A stretch of DNA of 64,000 bases from NCBI GenBank assembly GCA_965260935.1, contig OZ253374.1, forward strand, positions 2,790,001 through 2,854,000, given 5' to 3'. The notes beneath the pieces are model-generated. The model had not been told where the DNA came from, searched no databases, and worked only from the letters and a program-made list of their open reading frames with translations. Made by a program: the position numbers and the translations under genes. This document shows, piece after piece, positions 16,404-24,066 of this stretch (position 1 is the first letter of the stretch; every line of letters begins with the position of its first letter). This DNA comes from JBBROS01 sp965260935. Lineage in GTDB: Bacteria; Pseudomonadota; Alphaproteobacteria; Acetobacterales; Acetobacteraceae.

Positions 16404-18215
16404 CTAATGGCTATGCCGCGCCTCCCCTCGCGTCTCCACGATGTTCAAGTACAACGTCGCCGGCTCCAGGCACGCCCCCGTGTTGTGCTGGCCCACCATG
16501 CTGCGGCTGATCTCCTCCCACGGCGTCTGGCTATGCAGCTTCGGCGGCTCCCAGGCGGCGCGGCGGGCGGCCAGCTCCTCGTCGGGGATCATGACATCGA
16601 CCTTGCGGGCGTTGAGGTCGATCCGCACCCGGTCGCCGGTTCGCAGCAACGCCAGCCCGCCGCCCACGGCCGCCTCGGGGGCGACGTTGAGGATGCTGGG
16701 GCTGCCGGAGGTGCCGGATTGGCGGCCGTCGCCCATGGTGGGCAGCGCGTTGACGCCCGCTTTCAGCAGGGCTGCGGGGGGCTGCATGTTCACCACCTCC
16801 GCGCCGCCCGGATAGCCGACCGGGCCGCAGTTGCGGATAACGAGGATGCTGCGCTCGTCGATGCCGAGCGCCGGGTCCTCGATGCGCCCGTGGTAGTCCT
16901 CCGGGCCTTCGAACACGACGGCGCGGCCCTCGAACACGTTGGGCGCGCCGGGCTCGCTGAGGAAGCGGCTGCGGAACTCGGGGTCGATGACGCTGACCTT
17001 CATCACCGCGCCGTCGAACAGGTTGCCGGACAGGACGGCGAACCCGGCCTTCTCCTTCATCGGCTCGCCATAGGCGCGGATCACCTCGCGGTCGACCAGG
17101 ACCGGCTTGGCCAGGTTCTCGCCCAGCGTCTGGCCGGTGCAGGTCATGACGTCGGTGCGCAGCTTGCCGGCGCTCAGCAGCTCGCGCATGACCGCAGGCA
17201 CGCCGCCGGCACGGAAGAAGCCCTCGCCGAGGAAGCGCCCGGCCGGCTGCACGTCGGTGAGCAGCGGGATGTCCGCGCCGACGCGTTGCCAGTCCTCGAG
17301 CGTGTGGTCGACGCCCATGTGCCGGGCGATGGCGATCATGCTGATCGGGCAGTTGCTGCTGGCGCCGAGGGCGGACGCGGCGGCGACGGCGTTCTCGAAC
17401 GCGGGCTTGGTCATGATGTCGGACGGGCGCAGGTTCTCCCCCACCATGCCGACGATGCGGTGGCCGGTGTGGTAGGCCATCCAGCCGCGCTCCTTGTGCG
17501 GGGCCGGGATGGCGGCGCAGCCGGGCAGGGACATGCCCAGGGCTTCGGCCAGGCTGTTCATGCTCAGCGCCGTGCCCATGGTGTTGCAGTGCCCGGCCGA
17601 TGAGGCGGAGTCGGCGACCATGGCGAGGAACTCGGGATACTCGATCTTGCCCTCCGCCATCAGCTTGCGCGCTTCCCAGACGATGGTGCCGGAGCCGGCG
17701 AGGCGGCCCTTGTGCCAGCCGTCGAGCATCGGGCCGCCGGACAGCAGGATGGCGGGGATGTTCACCGTGGCCGCCCCCATCAGCACGGCGGGAACGGTCT
17801 TGTCGCAGCCGCCGGTCAGCACCACGCCGTCGAGCGGGTAGCCGTGCAGCACCTCGACCAGGCTGAGGTAGGCCAGGTTGCGGTCGAGCGCCGCGGTGGG
17901 GCGCTTGCCGGTTTCCTGAATGGGGTGGATCGGGAATTCGAGCGGGACGCCGCCGGCGTCGCGGATGCCGTCGCGCACGCGCCCGGCCAATTGCACGAGA
18001 TGGCGGTTGCAGGGGGCGAGGTCGGAGCCGGTCTGGGCGATGCCGATGATGGGGCGGCCGGATTGCAGCTCGGCCAGGGTGAGGCCGAAGTTCATGTAGC
18101 GCTCGAGGTAGAGCGCGGTCATGCTCGGGTTCGATTGGTCGTCGAACCAGCCGCGGCTGCGCAGGCGGCGTGCGCCGTTGGCGGGCGTGTTGTGATGGGG
18201 GACGTGATCGGGCAT
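16404..18215 (-). CDS. IlvD/Edd-family dehydratase, probably acting on a sugar acid
   Basis: A 603-residue [2Fe-2S] dehydratase of the IlvD/Edd family. Signature motifs are GGCDKTVPA (cluster cysteine) and SLPGCAAIPAPHKERGWMAY. The RSRGWFDDQSNPSMTALYLER start and the APCNRHLVQLAGRVRDGI segment fit the sugar-acid branch (L-arabinonate, D-xylonate or D-galactonate dehydratases) better than dihydroxyacid dehydratase IlvD. ATG 18215 has an AAGGAAG ribosome site. Substrate assignment is inference; the SDR gene downstream and the divergent cupin would suit a small sugar-acid catabolic locus. No transporter for such a substrate is in view. Confidence 0.9.
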   Translation of the reverse strand: MPDHVPHHNTPANGARRLRSRGWFDDQSNPSMTALYLERYMNFGLTLAELQSGRPIIGIAQTGSDLAPCNRHLVQLAGRVRDGIRDAGGVPLEFPIHPIQETGKRPTAALDRNLAYLSLVEVLHGYPLDGVVLTGGCDKTVPAVLMGAATVNIPAILLSGGPMLDGWHKGRLAGSGTIVWEARKLMAEGKIEYPEFLAMVADSASSAGHCNTMGTALSMNSLAEALGMSLPGCAAIPAPHKERGWMAYHTGHRIVGMVGENLRPSDIMTKPAFENAVAAASALGASSNCPISMIAIARHMGVDHTLEDWQRVGADIPLLTDVQPAGRFLGEGFFRAGGVPAVMRELLSAGKLRTDVMTCTGQTLGENLAKPVLVDREVIRAYGEPMKEKAGFAVLSGNLFDGAVMKVSVIDPEFRSRFLSEPGAPNVFEGRAVVFEGPEDYHGRIEDPALGIDERSILVIRNCGPVGYPGGAEVVNMQPPAALLKAGVNALPTMGDGRQSGTSGSPSILNVAPEAAVGGGLALLRTGDRVRIDLNARKVDVMIPDEELAARRAAWEPPKLHSQTPWEEISRSMVGQHNTGACLEPATLYLNIVETRGEARHSH

Positions 18216-18326
18216 CGTTACGCTTCCTTGCTTGGCCGCAGCGGCGTTTCAGGAAGCTGGCCGCAGTGGTTTCAGGTGTCAACGCACCCATCTCACACTG
18301 TTGAAACGATCGAGGGAGTATCGGTG

Positions 18327-19013
18327 ATGGACCTTCACGCGGATTTCGCCGCCCGTGCCGCCGTTCATGCCGGGCGGCTCGGATGGACGCCGTCGCCCGT
18401 GCCCGGCGTGGACCGGCGTATGCTCGACCGGGTCGGCGACGAGGTGGCCCGGGCGACCTCGATCGTGCGGTATGCGGTCGGCAGCCGGTTCTCGCCGCAT
18501 ACCCACGGCGGCGGCGAGGAGTTCCTGGTGCTTGATGGCGTGTTCCAGGACGAGCATGGGGATTTCCCCGTCGGCAGCTATATCCGCAACCCGCCCGGCA
18601 CGCGCCATACGCCGGGGTCTGCGCCGGGCTGCACGATCTTCGTCAAGCTGTGGCAGTTCGATCCGGAGGACCGGGTCCTCGTCCGGCTCGGCACCGTGCC
18701 GGGCGATTTCACGGCGGCCAGCGGGCGGGACGGCGTGGAAGCGATGACGCTGTTCGCCGACGGGAGCGAGCAGGTCCGGATCGAGCGGTGGAGGCCCGGC
18801 GCGGCGGTGGCGTCCGATGCTCCGGGCGGGATGGAATTGCTGGTGCTGGAGGGTGGGTTCGCCGATGGCGAGGAGCGCTTCGAGCCGCAATCATGGCTGC
18901 GGCTGCCGGCGGGATCGCGGCTGGAGGCCGTGGCCGGGCCGCAAGGGTGCCGGGTTTGGGTGAAGGAGGGGCACCTGCTGCACGTGCGTGGTGTGGCCTT
19001 CAGCGATAAGTAG
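18327..19013 (+). CDS. Double cupin protein (ChrR-like cupin domain)
   Basis: A 228-residue protein of two cupin repeats. The first half has the ChrR-like metal-site pattern SRFSPHTHGGGEEFLVLDGVF followed by GSYIRNPPGTRHTP; the second half repeats the fold with weaker histidine content (GGMELLVLEGGF, QSWLRLPAGSRLE). ChrR-type cupins bind zinc and appear either in anti-sigma factors or as free oxidoreductase/isomerase-like enzymes; no anti-sigma domain is seen here. ATG 18327 has a GGGAG ribosome site. It is divergent from the dehydratase gene and ends 17 bases before the transposon-derived AAA gene, which marks the start of the accessory region. Confidence 0.8.
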   Translation: MDLHADFAARAAVHAGRLGWTPSPVPGVDRRMLDRVGDEVARATSIVRYAVGSRFSPHTHGGGEEFLVLDGVFQDEHGDFPVGSYIRNPPGTRHTPGSAPGCTIFVKLWQFDPEDRVLVRLGTVPGDFTAASGRDGVEAMTLFADGSEQVRIERWRPGAAVASDAPGGMELLVLEGGFADGEERFEPQSWLRLPAGSRLEAVAGPQGCRVWVKEGHLLHVRGVAFSDK

Positions 19014-19029
19014 CGGGACTTCTTCAGGG

Positions 19030-19776
19030 TTATGTGGCGCCGATCACCAGCGTGCTGCGCGCCGCCTCGACCACGTCGTCGGTGATGACGGACAGGCCGT
19101 TGATCTTGAGGATGCGCCCAATCTGGACGAACAGGCGGTGCAGCAGGCGGAAGTTGCCGCCCGTGATACGGGCGATGGACGCGATGGCCTGGGCGTCGGT
19201 GAAGTCGGCATCGTCGAGGGACAAGCCAAGCCGGCGCCAGTGGCGGGTCAGCACGAAGGCCAGCTCGTCGCCCTGCAAGGGGCGGTAGTGGTGGGCGAAG
19301 CCGACGCGGCTGTAAAGCTGCGGGTAGCGCGACAGGCGCTTCTCCATGCCGGGCATCCCGATCAGGATCAGGCCCATGCCGGTGCGGTCGAAGATGTCGC
19401 GGAGCAATTCGAGCGCGGAGGTTTGCAGGCGCTCGGCCTCGTCAACGATGACCATCTCAACCAGCCGATCCCGGTCCTTGCGCCGGAGTTCGACGCCGTC
19501 GCGCCGGAGTTGCTCCTCGATGCACCGGCCGCCAACGACGAGGCTGTGCGCCATGGTGTCCCGGATGTCGCGCAAGGCGCCGAGCACGGCGGGGGTGTGG
19601 AAGACCGTACGCGAGCGGGCCAGCAGTTCCTGCGTGGCCGCCTCGTCGTCCGAGGGCAGGCCGTAGTTCTCGATCACCGCCTCGGCCTCGTCCCAGTGGG
19701 CATAGCGGCGTGCCGAAAGCGTCTTGCCCACGCCGGCGGGTTCGTAGCACAGACCGATGTAGCAGTGCTGGCGCAC
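19030..19776 (-). CDS. AAA ATPase partner of a Mu/Tni-type transposase (TniB/MuB-like)
   Basis: An AAA-family ATPase with Walker A EPAGVGKTLSARRYA and Walker B EMVIVDEAERL, followed by a sensor region (MGLILIGMPGMEKRL). It resembles the target-selection ATPases of Mu, Tn7 and Tn5053-like elements. GTG 19776 is the first start codon in frame, but codons upstream to about 19862 also read like family sequence (REGTFIATKEHRRFVEFAKA). The true start may therefore have been lost or may use an unusual codon. The gene follows a truncated transposase on the same strand, so the element is not autonomous. Confidence 0.75.
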   Translation of the reverse strand: MRQHCYIGLCYEPAGVGKTLSARRYAHWDEAEAVIENYGLPSDDEAATQELLARSRTVFHTPAVLGALRDIRDTMAHSLVVGGRCIEEQLRRDGVELRRKDRDRLVEMVIVDEAERLQTSALELLRDIFDRTGMGLILIGMPGMEKRLSRYPQLYSRVGFAHHYRPLQGDELAFVLTRHWRRLGLSLDDADFTDAQAIASIARITGGNFRLLHRLFVQIGRILKINGLSVITDDVVEAARSTLVIGAT

Positions 19777-19856
19777 GGCCTTGGCGAACTCGACGAAGCG
19801 TCGGTGCTCCTTGGTGGCGATGAACGTGCCTTCCCGCGCGCCTGTCGCAACGGGCG

Positions 19857-20525
19857 TTATGATCCATCCTCCTCGTAGATGCGCAGCCTGGTCCGAGCTG
19901 GCCGGGCCGGCCGCTCCGCCTTCTCGGCACGCGAAGGATCGGCGTGAACTGGCAGATAGTCCGCCACCCGCGCGACCCGCTCGTTGATGCCGGCGCGGAG
20001 CGCCCGGCGGTGGGCGCGCCGGGCTGCCTCGATGTCCTTGAGCGTGATCGCCGCGCCGGCATGCTCCTCGCTCATGGCCCGGCGCAGGAAGCGGTCGCGG
20101 TGGAACACCCGGATCTCGGACAGGTCGCGCGGGTCGTAGCGGATCGTGACCGGCTCGCGGACATAGCCGGCCAGGGCGGGACTGGTACAGCGCAGGCCCT
20201 GGAAGCGGATGCCGTCGCGTTGGACCATGCGCGGCTGTGCGTGCATGATTAGCAGCAGGGCCAGTTCTTCCAAGCTCTCGGGCAGGCGCGGCAGGAAGCC
20301 CCTGCCCGGCCAGGCGTCGAGCGGCGCGCAGCCGGTCTCGCCGTGGGGACGGAGGTGGTAGGTGTCGGCAATAAAGGCGCCGACGGCCCGGTCCAGCTCC
20401 GCCAAGGACAGACGTGGCGAGGCCGCCTGCTTGCTACCGGCGAGATGCCCGGGCAGTTCGGGCAGCAGTTCGGTGTTGATGGTACCGAACAGGCGCTCGA
20501 CCTTGCCTCGGCCCTGCGGCCGGCC
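19857..20525 (-). pseudogene. Mu/TniA-type transposase, C-terminal fragment
   Basis: About 222 codons encode the end of a DDE transposase of the TniA/Mu C-terminal class. GRPQGRGKVERLFGTINTEL is the segment around the last catalytic residue, and the following beta-barrel carries VTIRYDPRDLSEIRVFHRDR. The integrase-core start and DNA-binding domains are missing: family similarity stops at about 20525, exactly where a recombinase fragment on the other strand begins. The stop TAA (19857-19859) lies close to the AAA gene's frame, as in intact transposition operons. Confidence 0.8.
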
Positions 20526-20709
20526 CACGGGCAAGCTGCGCGGCAAGCAGCCCAAGCTGTCCGACCGTCAGCAGAAGGAGCTGCACCGGATGCACGACAC
20601 CGGCGAATACTCCATCAGCGACCTGGCCGAACTGTTTTCCATTTCGCGACCGACTGTCTATCGGACGCTCGCTCGGCGGGTTGGCAGCGTTGCCGCGAAT
20701 GCGGCGTGA
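20518..20709 (+). pseudogene. Serine recombinase (resolvase/invertase), C-terminal fragment
   Basis: The last 63 codons of a resolvase/DNA-invertase: the linker GRPTGKLRGKQPKLSDRQQK and the Hin-like helix-turn-helix SISDLAELFSISRPTVYRTL, ending in a proper stop. The catalytic serine domain is absent. The fragment meets the truncated TniA-like gene head to head, and the two overlap by eight bases at the junction, so this is a recombination scar and not a gene. The 127 bases from here to phnA show no other feature. Confidence 0.8.
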
Positions 20710-20836
20710 GATTCTGGAACCGACACAAAGCGGTTCTAAACACGACGGACGGTCTCTAGGTATGGCTTACGAATGCAGCGTCCGAACGTCCTGGCGCCGC
20801 CCGTACGGGCAAGGCCAGACGGCATTCTTGGCGCGC

Positions 20837-22093
20837 TCAGCTTTGCGCGACGCCGTTCAGCGCAAAATCGAAGATGTCGAAGTTGCGCAGGTCACCGCGA
20901 CCGGCTCGCTCGATGTATGCGGGCGTGAGCGGACGGGACAACAGGAAGGGCACGCGCTGCTCGGCCAGGCCGCCGTGGGAGCGAAGCCTGTGACCTGCCA
21001 AGCCCGACAAATCGTGCTCCCGCACTGAGGCGCCGATCACCGTGCCAAAATCGCCGATCACGGCGAAGTCGCCCTCGAACTCCGCCGGCAGGTCGAAGCG
21101 GGCCGCCGCTGCCTCGCCGCTCAGCACCAGTTTCATGCCCGGCAGGGCGGCCACGGCGGCCATCATGGCATCCGGGTCGGCGCCATTGCGCGCATAAACG
21201 CGCACGTAGGAGCCGAGCGCGCCGTGGTGACGCACGAATGGGTCCGTGATGGGGCAGATCACCCGCGCGGCCCCGGCACCGAAGCGCGCGGTCAGCTCGT
21301 CTTCCAGGAACACCACACGCGGCGTGCCGTCCGGCTGCGCCTTGTCGTTCATGCCGTGATCGGCCACCACGCCAACCACCGCCCCCAGTTCCACCAGGCG
21401 GCCGATGCGCGCGTCCACCGCGGCGTGGAACCGGTCGGCCTCTGGCTCGCCCGGGGCATGCGCGTGCTGCACCAGGTCCGAAAGGGACAGGTAGAGCAGC
21501 TCCGCCATGCCGCGCTCGACCAGGCGCACGCCCGCGTCCATGACGAACAGGGACAGGTCGGGGTCGTACTGGTCAGGCGTTCTGCGGCCAACCAGGGCCT
21601 CCACGTCGGCGATGCCGTTCCCCGCCTCCGTGGCGTCCCCGGCGCATTGGGACGAGAAGGCGATGCCGTGCAGGTTGTGAGCCACCATGCGACGCAGCTT
21701 GTCCTTGGCCGTCACCGCGGCGACCCGTACGCCGGCCTGCGACATGCGGCCCAGGATGGTGTCGCAGCGCAGCAGCCGCGCGTCCGTGACCATGACCTCC
21801 TCGCCGGTCTGCCGGTCGAGGTAGTAGTTGCCGGAGATGCCGTGCACGGCCGGCGGCACGCCGGTGACGATGGAGGTGTTGTTGGGGTTGGTGAAGCTGG
21901 GCACCACGGCCTCAGCCAGCGTGGAGAAGCCCTGGTCCCGGCACTGCGCCAACGCGGGCAGGATGCCGTCGGCCAGTCCCCGGTCAAGGTAGGCTGGGTC
22001 GAAGCCGTCGAAGCACACCACCACCGTCGGGCAGGCTGGACGCCGGTACGATCGGCCGTTGACCTCAACGGCGTGGAAGGGAGCGTCAGACAT
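20837..22093 (-). CDS. phnA: Phosphonoacetate hydrolase
   Basis: PhnA hydrolyses phosphonoacetate to acetate and phosphate. It is a zinc enzyme of the alkaline phosphatase superfamily. The 418-residue protein shows the metal site TVVVCFDGFDP, the nucleophile threonine in VVPSFTNPNNTSIVTG, then VTAKDKLRRMVAHNL and GIAFSSQCAG, and the second metal set VVADHGMNDKA and HGGLAEQRVPF. The last two-thirds matches PhnA throughout, not a generic nucleotide pyrophosphatase. It overlaps the upstream deacylase gene by eight bases, so the two form an operon. The divergent PhnF-type regulator probably controls both. Confidence 0.9.
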   Translation of the reverse strand: MSDAPFHAVEVNGRSYRRPACPTVVVCFDGFDPAYLDRGLADGILPALAQCRDQGFSTLAEAVVPSFTNPNNTSIVTGVPPAVHGISGNYYLDRQTGEEVMVTDARLLRCDTILGRMSQAGVRVAAVTAKDKLRRMVAHNLHGIAFSSQCAGDATEAGNGIADVEALVGRRTPDQYDPDLSLFVMDAGVRLVERGMAELLYLSLSDLVQHAHAPGEPEADRFHAAVDARIGRLVELGAVVGVVADHGMNDKAQPDGTPRVVFLEDELTARFGAGAARVICPITDPFVRHHGALGSYVRVYARNGADPDAMMAAVAALPGMKLVLSGEAAAARFDLPAEFEGDFAVIGDFGTVIGASVREHDLSGLAGHRLRSHGGLAEQRVPFLLSRPLTPAYIERAGRGDLRNFDIFDFALNGVAQS

Positions 22094-23117
22094 GGGCAGG
22101 CGCCTCGGGCGGCAGGACCATGGGTTCCGGGGATGGCACGATCCGGCCCAGGCGCACGGCGGTCAGCCCGGCCCACAGGCGCTGCGACGGCATGATGGCC
22201 ACGCAGTCATCGTGCGGTGTCACGACCGGCTCGCCGCCGTCGTGGCCGATCACGGTGCCCGCTTCCGGGATGACCTCACCGCCGCGCAGCGGCAGGGCGA
22301 AGGTGAACTCGCGCTGGATGGTCACCGGCATGGTGATCTCGACGAAGCGGCTGGCCTGGTCCGGCAGGTGAGCCGCGCCTTCCCCGATTCCGGGAGCATC
22401 CGGCAGCATGCCGAGCCGGTCCAGCATGCGCAGGCAGGCAGCGGTGGCGACCACGGGACTGACAGCGGCCCAGTGCTGGCCGCACTCGATCAGCAGAGCA
22501 GTCTTGTGCGAACGCGGGTCGGCGAAGCCGCCGTAGTCCCGCATGCGTGGGCCCTGGGCGTGGCCGCGGTCCATCATGACCAAGTCGGACAGCCCCATGG
22601 CACGCGCGAGCTGGCGGCTGCGCTCCAGCGGCCCCGCTAGGACCAAAGGCTCATTCGGGTGCTGGGTCGTGTGCAGGTCGAGCAGGTAGTCGGCTTCCTC
22701 CACGAAGGGCCGCAGCGCCGCCGCCCTCGCCATGTCGGCGCTGCGTGGCGGTTGCGCTTCCAGGATGTCCGGCGACCAGACGCGGTTCATGTCCTCGTCC
22801 ACCCAGCGGCTCGCCCGCGGGTTGGCAGGATCGAAGCGGGCGTAGGCGTCAGCGTTTGCGAAAGCGACGGTAAGGGTCCCCCGGCCCGGGCGCAACCCGC
22901 GCGTCAGCAGCCGATCAAGCGCGATCGCTCCCGCTGGTTCGTTGCCGTGCATGATGGCGGTGATTAGCAGGTGTGGGCCGGACCGCCCGGACGGAAAGGA
23001 ATGGACAAAGGGCGTGCCCGCGTTGCCGTCCCGCCAGCGGCTGATGTTGGGGATCTCGATCTCAACAGGATAGTTGATCACGGGCTGCGTCTGCGCACGC
23101 ACGGAGGAGGCTTTCAT
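22086..23117 (-). CDS. Succinylglutamate desuccinylase/aspartoacylase-family deacylase in phosphonate cluster
   Basis: A 343-residue zinc-dependent amidohydrolase of the M14-related AstE/ASPA family. The zinc motif MHGNEPAGAIA and the third ligand in YLLDLHTTQHPNEP are present, with a C-terminal beta-domain (PLRGGEVIPEAGTVIG). The family removes acyl groups from N-acyl amino acids or similar compounds. Here the gene is cotranscribed with phnA (8-base overlap), so its substrate may be an N-acylated or amide-linked phosphonate; that is inference. ATG 23117 is preferred; the frame opens at 23183 but that part lies in the dispersed repeat. Confidence 0.82.
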   Translation of the reverse strand: MKASSVRAQTQPVINYPVEIEIPNISRWRDGNAGTPFVHSFPSGRSGPHLLITAIMHGNEPAGAIALDRLLTRGLRPGRGTLTVAFANADAYARFDPANPRASRWVDEDMNRVWSPDILEAQPPRSADMARAAALRPFVEEADYLLDLHTTQHPNEPLVLAGPLERSRQLARAMGLSDLVMMDRGHAQGPRMRDYGGFADPRSHKTALLIECGQHWAAVSPVVATAACLRMLDRLGMLPDAPGIGEGAAHLPDQASRFVEITMPVTIQREFTFALPLRGGEVIPEAGTVIGHDGGEPVVTPHDDCVAIMPSQRLWAGLTAVRLGRIVPSPEPMVLPPEAPAHV

Positions 23118-23151
23118 CACTGCGGTCTCCTGCTGCTGGTCCGCATTGGAC

Positions 23152-23257
23152 CTAAGCAGGCTTGCGTGGCTTGTGCCACGCAAGCCTGCTTAGAAACCTT
23201 TGAGGACGCATCATTTTACCGGCAGCGTGCCGGCACGCCCTGCCGAATGATGCTTAG
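23152..23257 (+). repeat. Dispersed double-hairpin repeat, copy B
   Basis: A 106-base element identical to that at 48353-48458. Arm 1 is the perfect inverted repeat CTAAGCAGGCTTGCGTGG / CCACGCAAGCCTGCTTAG with a six-base loop. Arm 2 pairs GCATCATT with AATGATGC and CGGCAG with CTGCCG around the palindrome CGTGCCGGCACG. The outer ends CTAAGCA and TGCTTAG are reverse complements, as in a miniature transposable element. It sits in the divergent promoter region between the deacylase gene and the PhnF-type regulator, 11 bases from the probable operator. Confidence 0.9.
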
Positions 23258-23268
23258 GTTCGCACAAG

Positions 23269-23288
23269 TGGTATAGACCTCTGTACCA
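23269..23288 (+). promoter_or_regulatory. Probable PhnF operator
   Basis: TGGTATAGACCTCTGTACCA is an interrupted inverted repeat (TGGTATAGA against TCTGTACCA, eight of nine bases paired). Known PhnF sites in mycobacteria contain TGGTATAGACCA, and eleven of those twelve bases are present here. It lies 25 bases before the regulator gene and in the shared upstream region of the deacylase-phnA operon, so one site could control both directions. Confidence 0.72.
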
Positions 23289-23313
23289 TAGTCAAGTCGG
23301 GGATGATCCAGGC

Positions 23314-24066
23314 GTGAGCGACTTGGCAGATGAGGGTGTGGGCCACCGCCTTTGGCGGGCCGTTGCCGACCGGCTTGCCGGGGAGATTGCGGCCGGGGTG
23401 TTCAGGCCGGGTGAGCGGCTGTCCAACGAGCGCGCGCTGGCCGAGCGGTACGCAGTCCATCGGCACACGCTGCGCCGTGCTGTCTCCGACTTGGTGAGCC
23501 GCGGACTGCTTGATGTGCGCCATGGGCGCGGGACCTTCGTGCAGTCCGCGCCGATTCCCTACCGCGTGGGGGCGCAGACCCGGTTCCGACGGAACATCGC
23601 GGCGCTGAACCGCGATCCCGACGGTCGCCTGCTTTCCTCCGCGACATTGCCGGCGCCCGCGCACGTGGCCGCGCCGCTCGCGATCGCGCCTGGGACTGAT
23701 GTCGTGCGTTTGAACATCCTGCGGGAATCGGACGGCGTGCCGCTGATCCGGTCCGAGCACTGGTTTCCTGCCAGCCGCACGCCGGACATCGCCGTCCGCT
23801 TCGCGGAAAGCCAGAGTATCTCCCACGCGCTGGAGACGCTGGGCGTGCGTGGCCTGCGCCGGCGGGACAGCACGATCACCACCCGCCTATCGACGCGGGC
23901 CGAGGCGGCGGAACTTCGGCTGGCGCCAGGCGCGCCGCTCCTGGTGTGGGAGTCGCTGAAAGTGGAGGGGAACGGCACTCCGGTGGACTTCGGGGTGGCG
24001 CTCCTCGTCGGTGAGCGCGTGCAACTGGTTCTCGATCTCCCTCTAGGTGAGGTGCCCGCCGAATGA
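23314..24066 (+). CDS. phnF: GntR-family (HutC/UTRA) regulator, PhnF type
   Basis: A 250-residue repressor. An N-terminal winged helix-turn-helix of the GntR family (ERLSNERALAERYAVHRHTL, then GRGTFVQ) is joined to a UTRA ligand-binding domain (VVRLNILRESDGVPLIRSEH and LVWESLKVEGNGTPVDF). The phosphonate neighbours and the TGGTATAGACC operator upstream support a PhnF-type role, sensing a phosphonate or phosphate-linked ligand. It overlaps the MFS gene by four bases (ATGA), so regulator and transporter are coexpressed and the gene is probably autoregulated. Confidence 0.86.
   Translation: MSDLADEGVGHRLWRAVADRLAGEIAAGVFRPGERLSNERALAERYAVHRHTLRRAVSDLVSRGLLDVRHGRGTFVQSAPIPYRVGAQTRFRRNIAALNRDPDGRLLSSATLPAPAHVAAPLAIAPGTDVVRLNILRESDGVPLIRSEHWFPASRTPDIAVRFAESQSISHALETLGVRGLRRRDSTITTRLSTRAEAAELRLAPGAPLLVWESLKVEGNGTPVDFGVALLVGERVQLVLDLPLGEVPAE

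Noticed and set aside
16407..17603. 398-codon plus-strand frame opposite the IlvD/Edd dehydratase
   Set aside because: It is antisense to a gene with complete family motifs and has low-complexity composition without recognisable domains.
22971..23276. 101-codon frame with peptide FEDASFYRQR (also seen at 48247-48495 and 1655-1840)
   Set aside because: The shared peptide comes from the dispersed double-hairpin repeat; the rest of each frame is unrelated.
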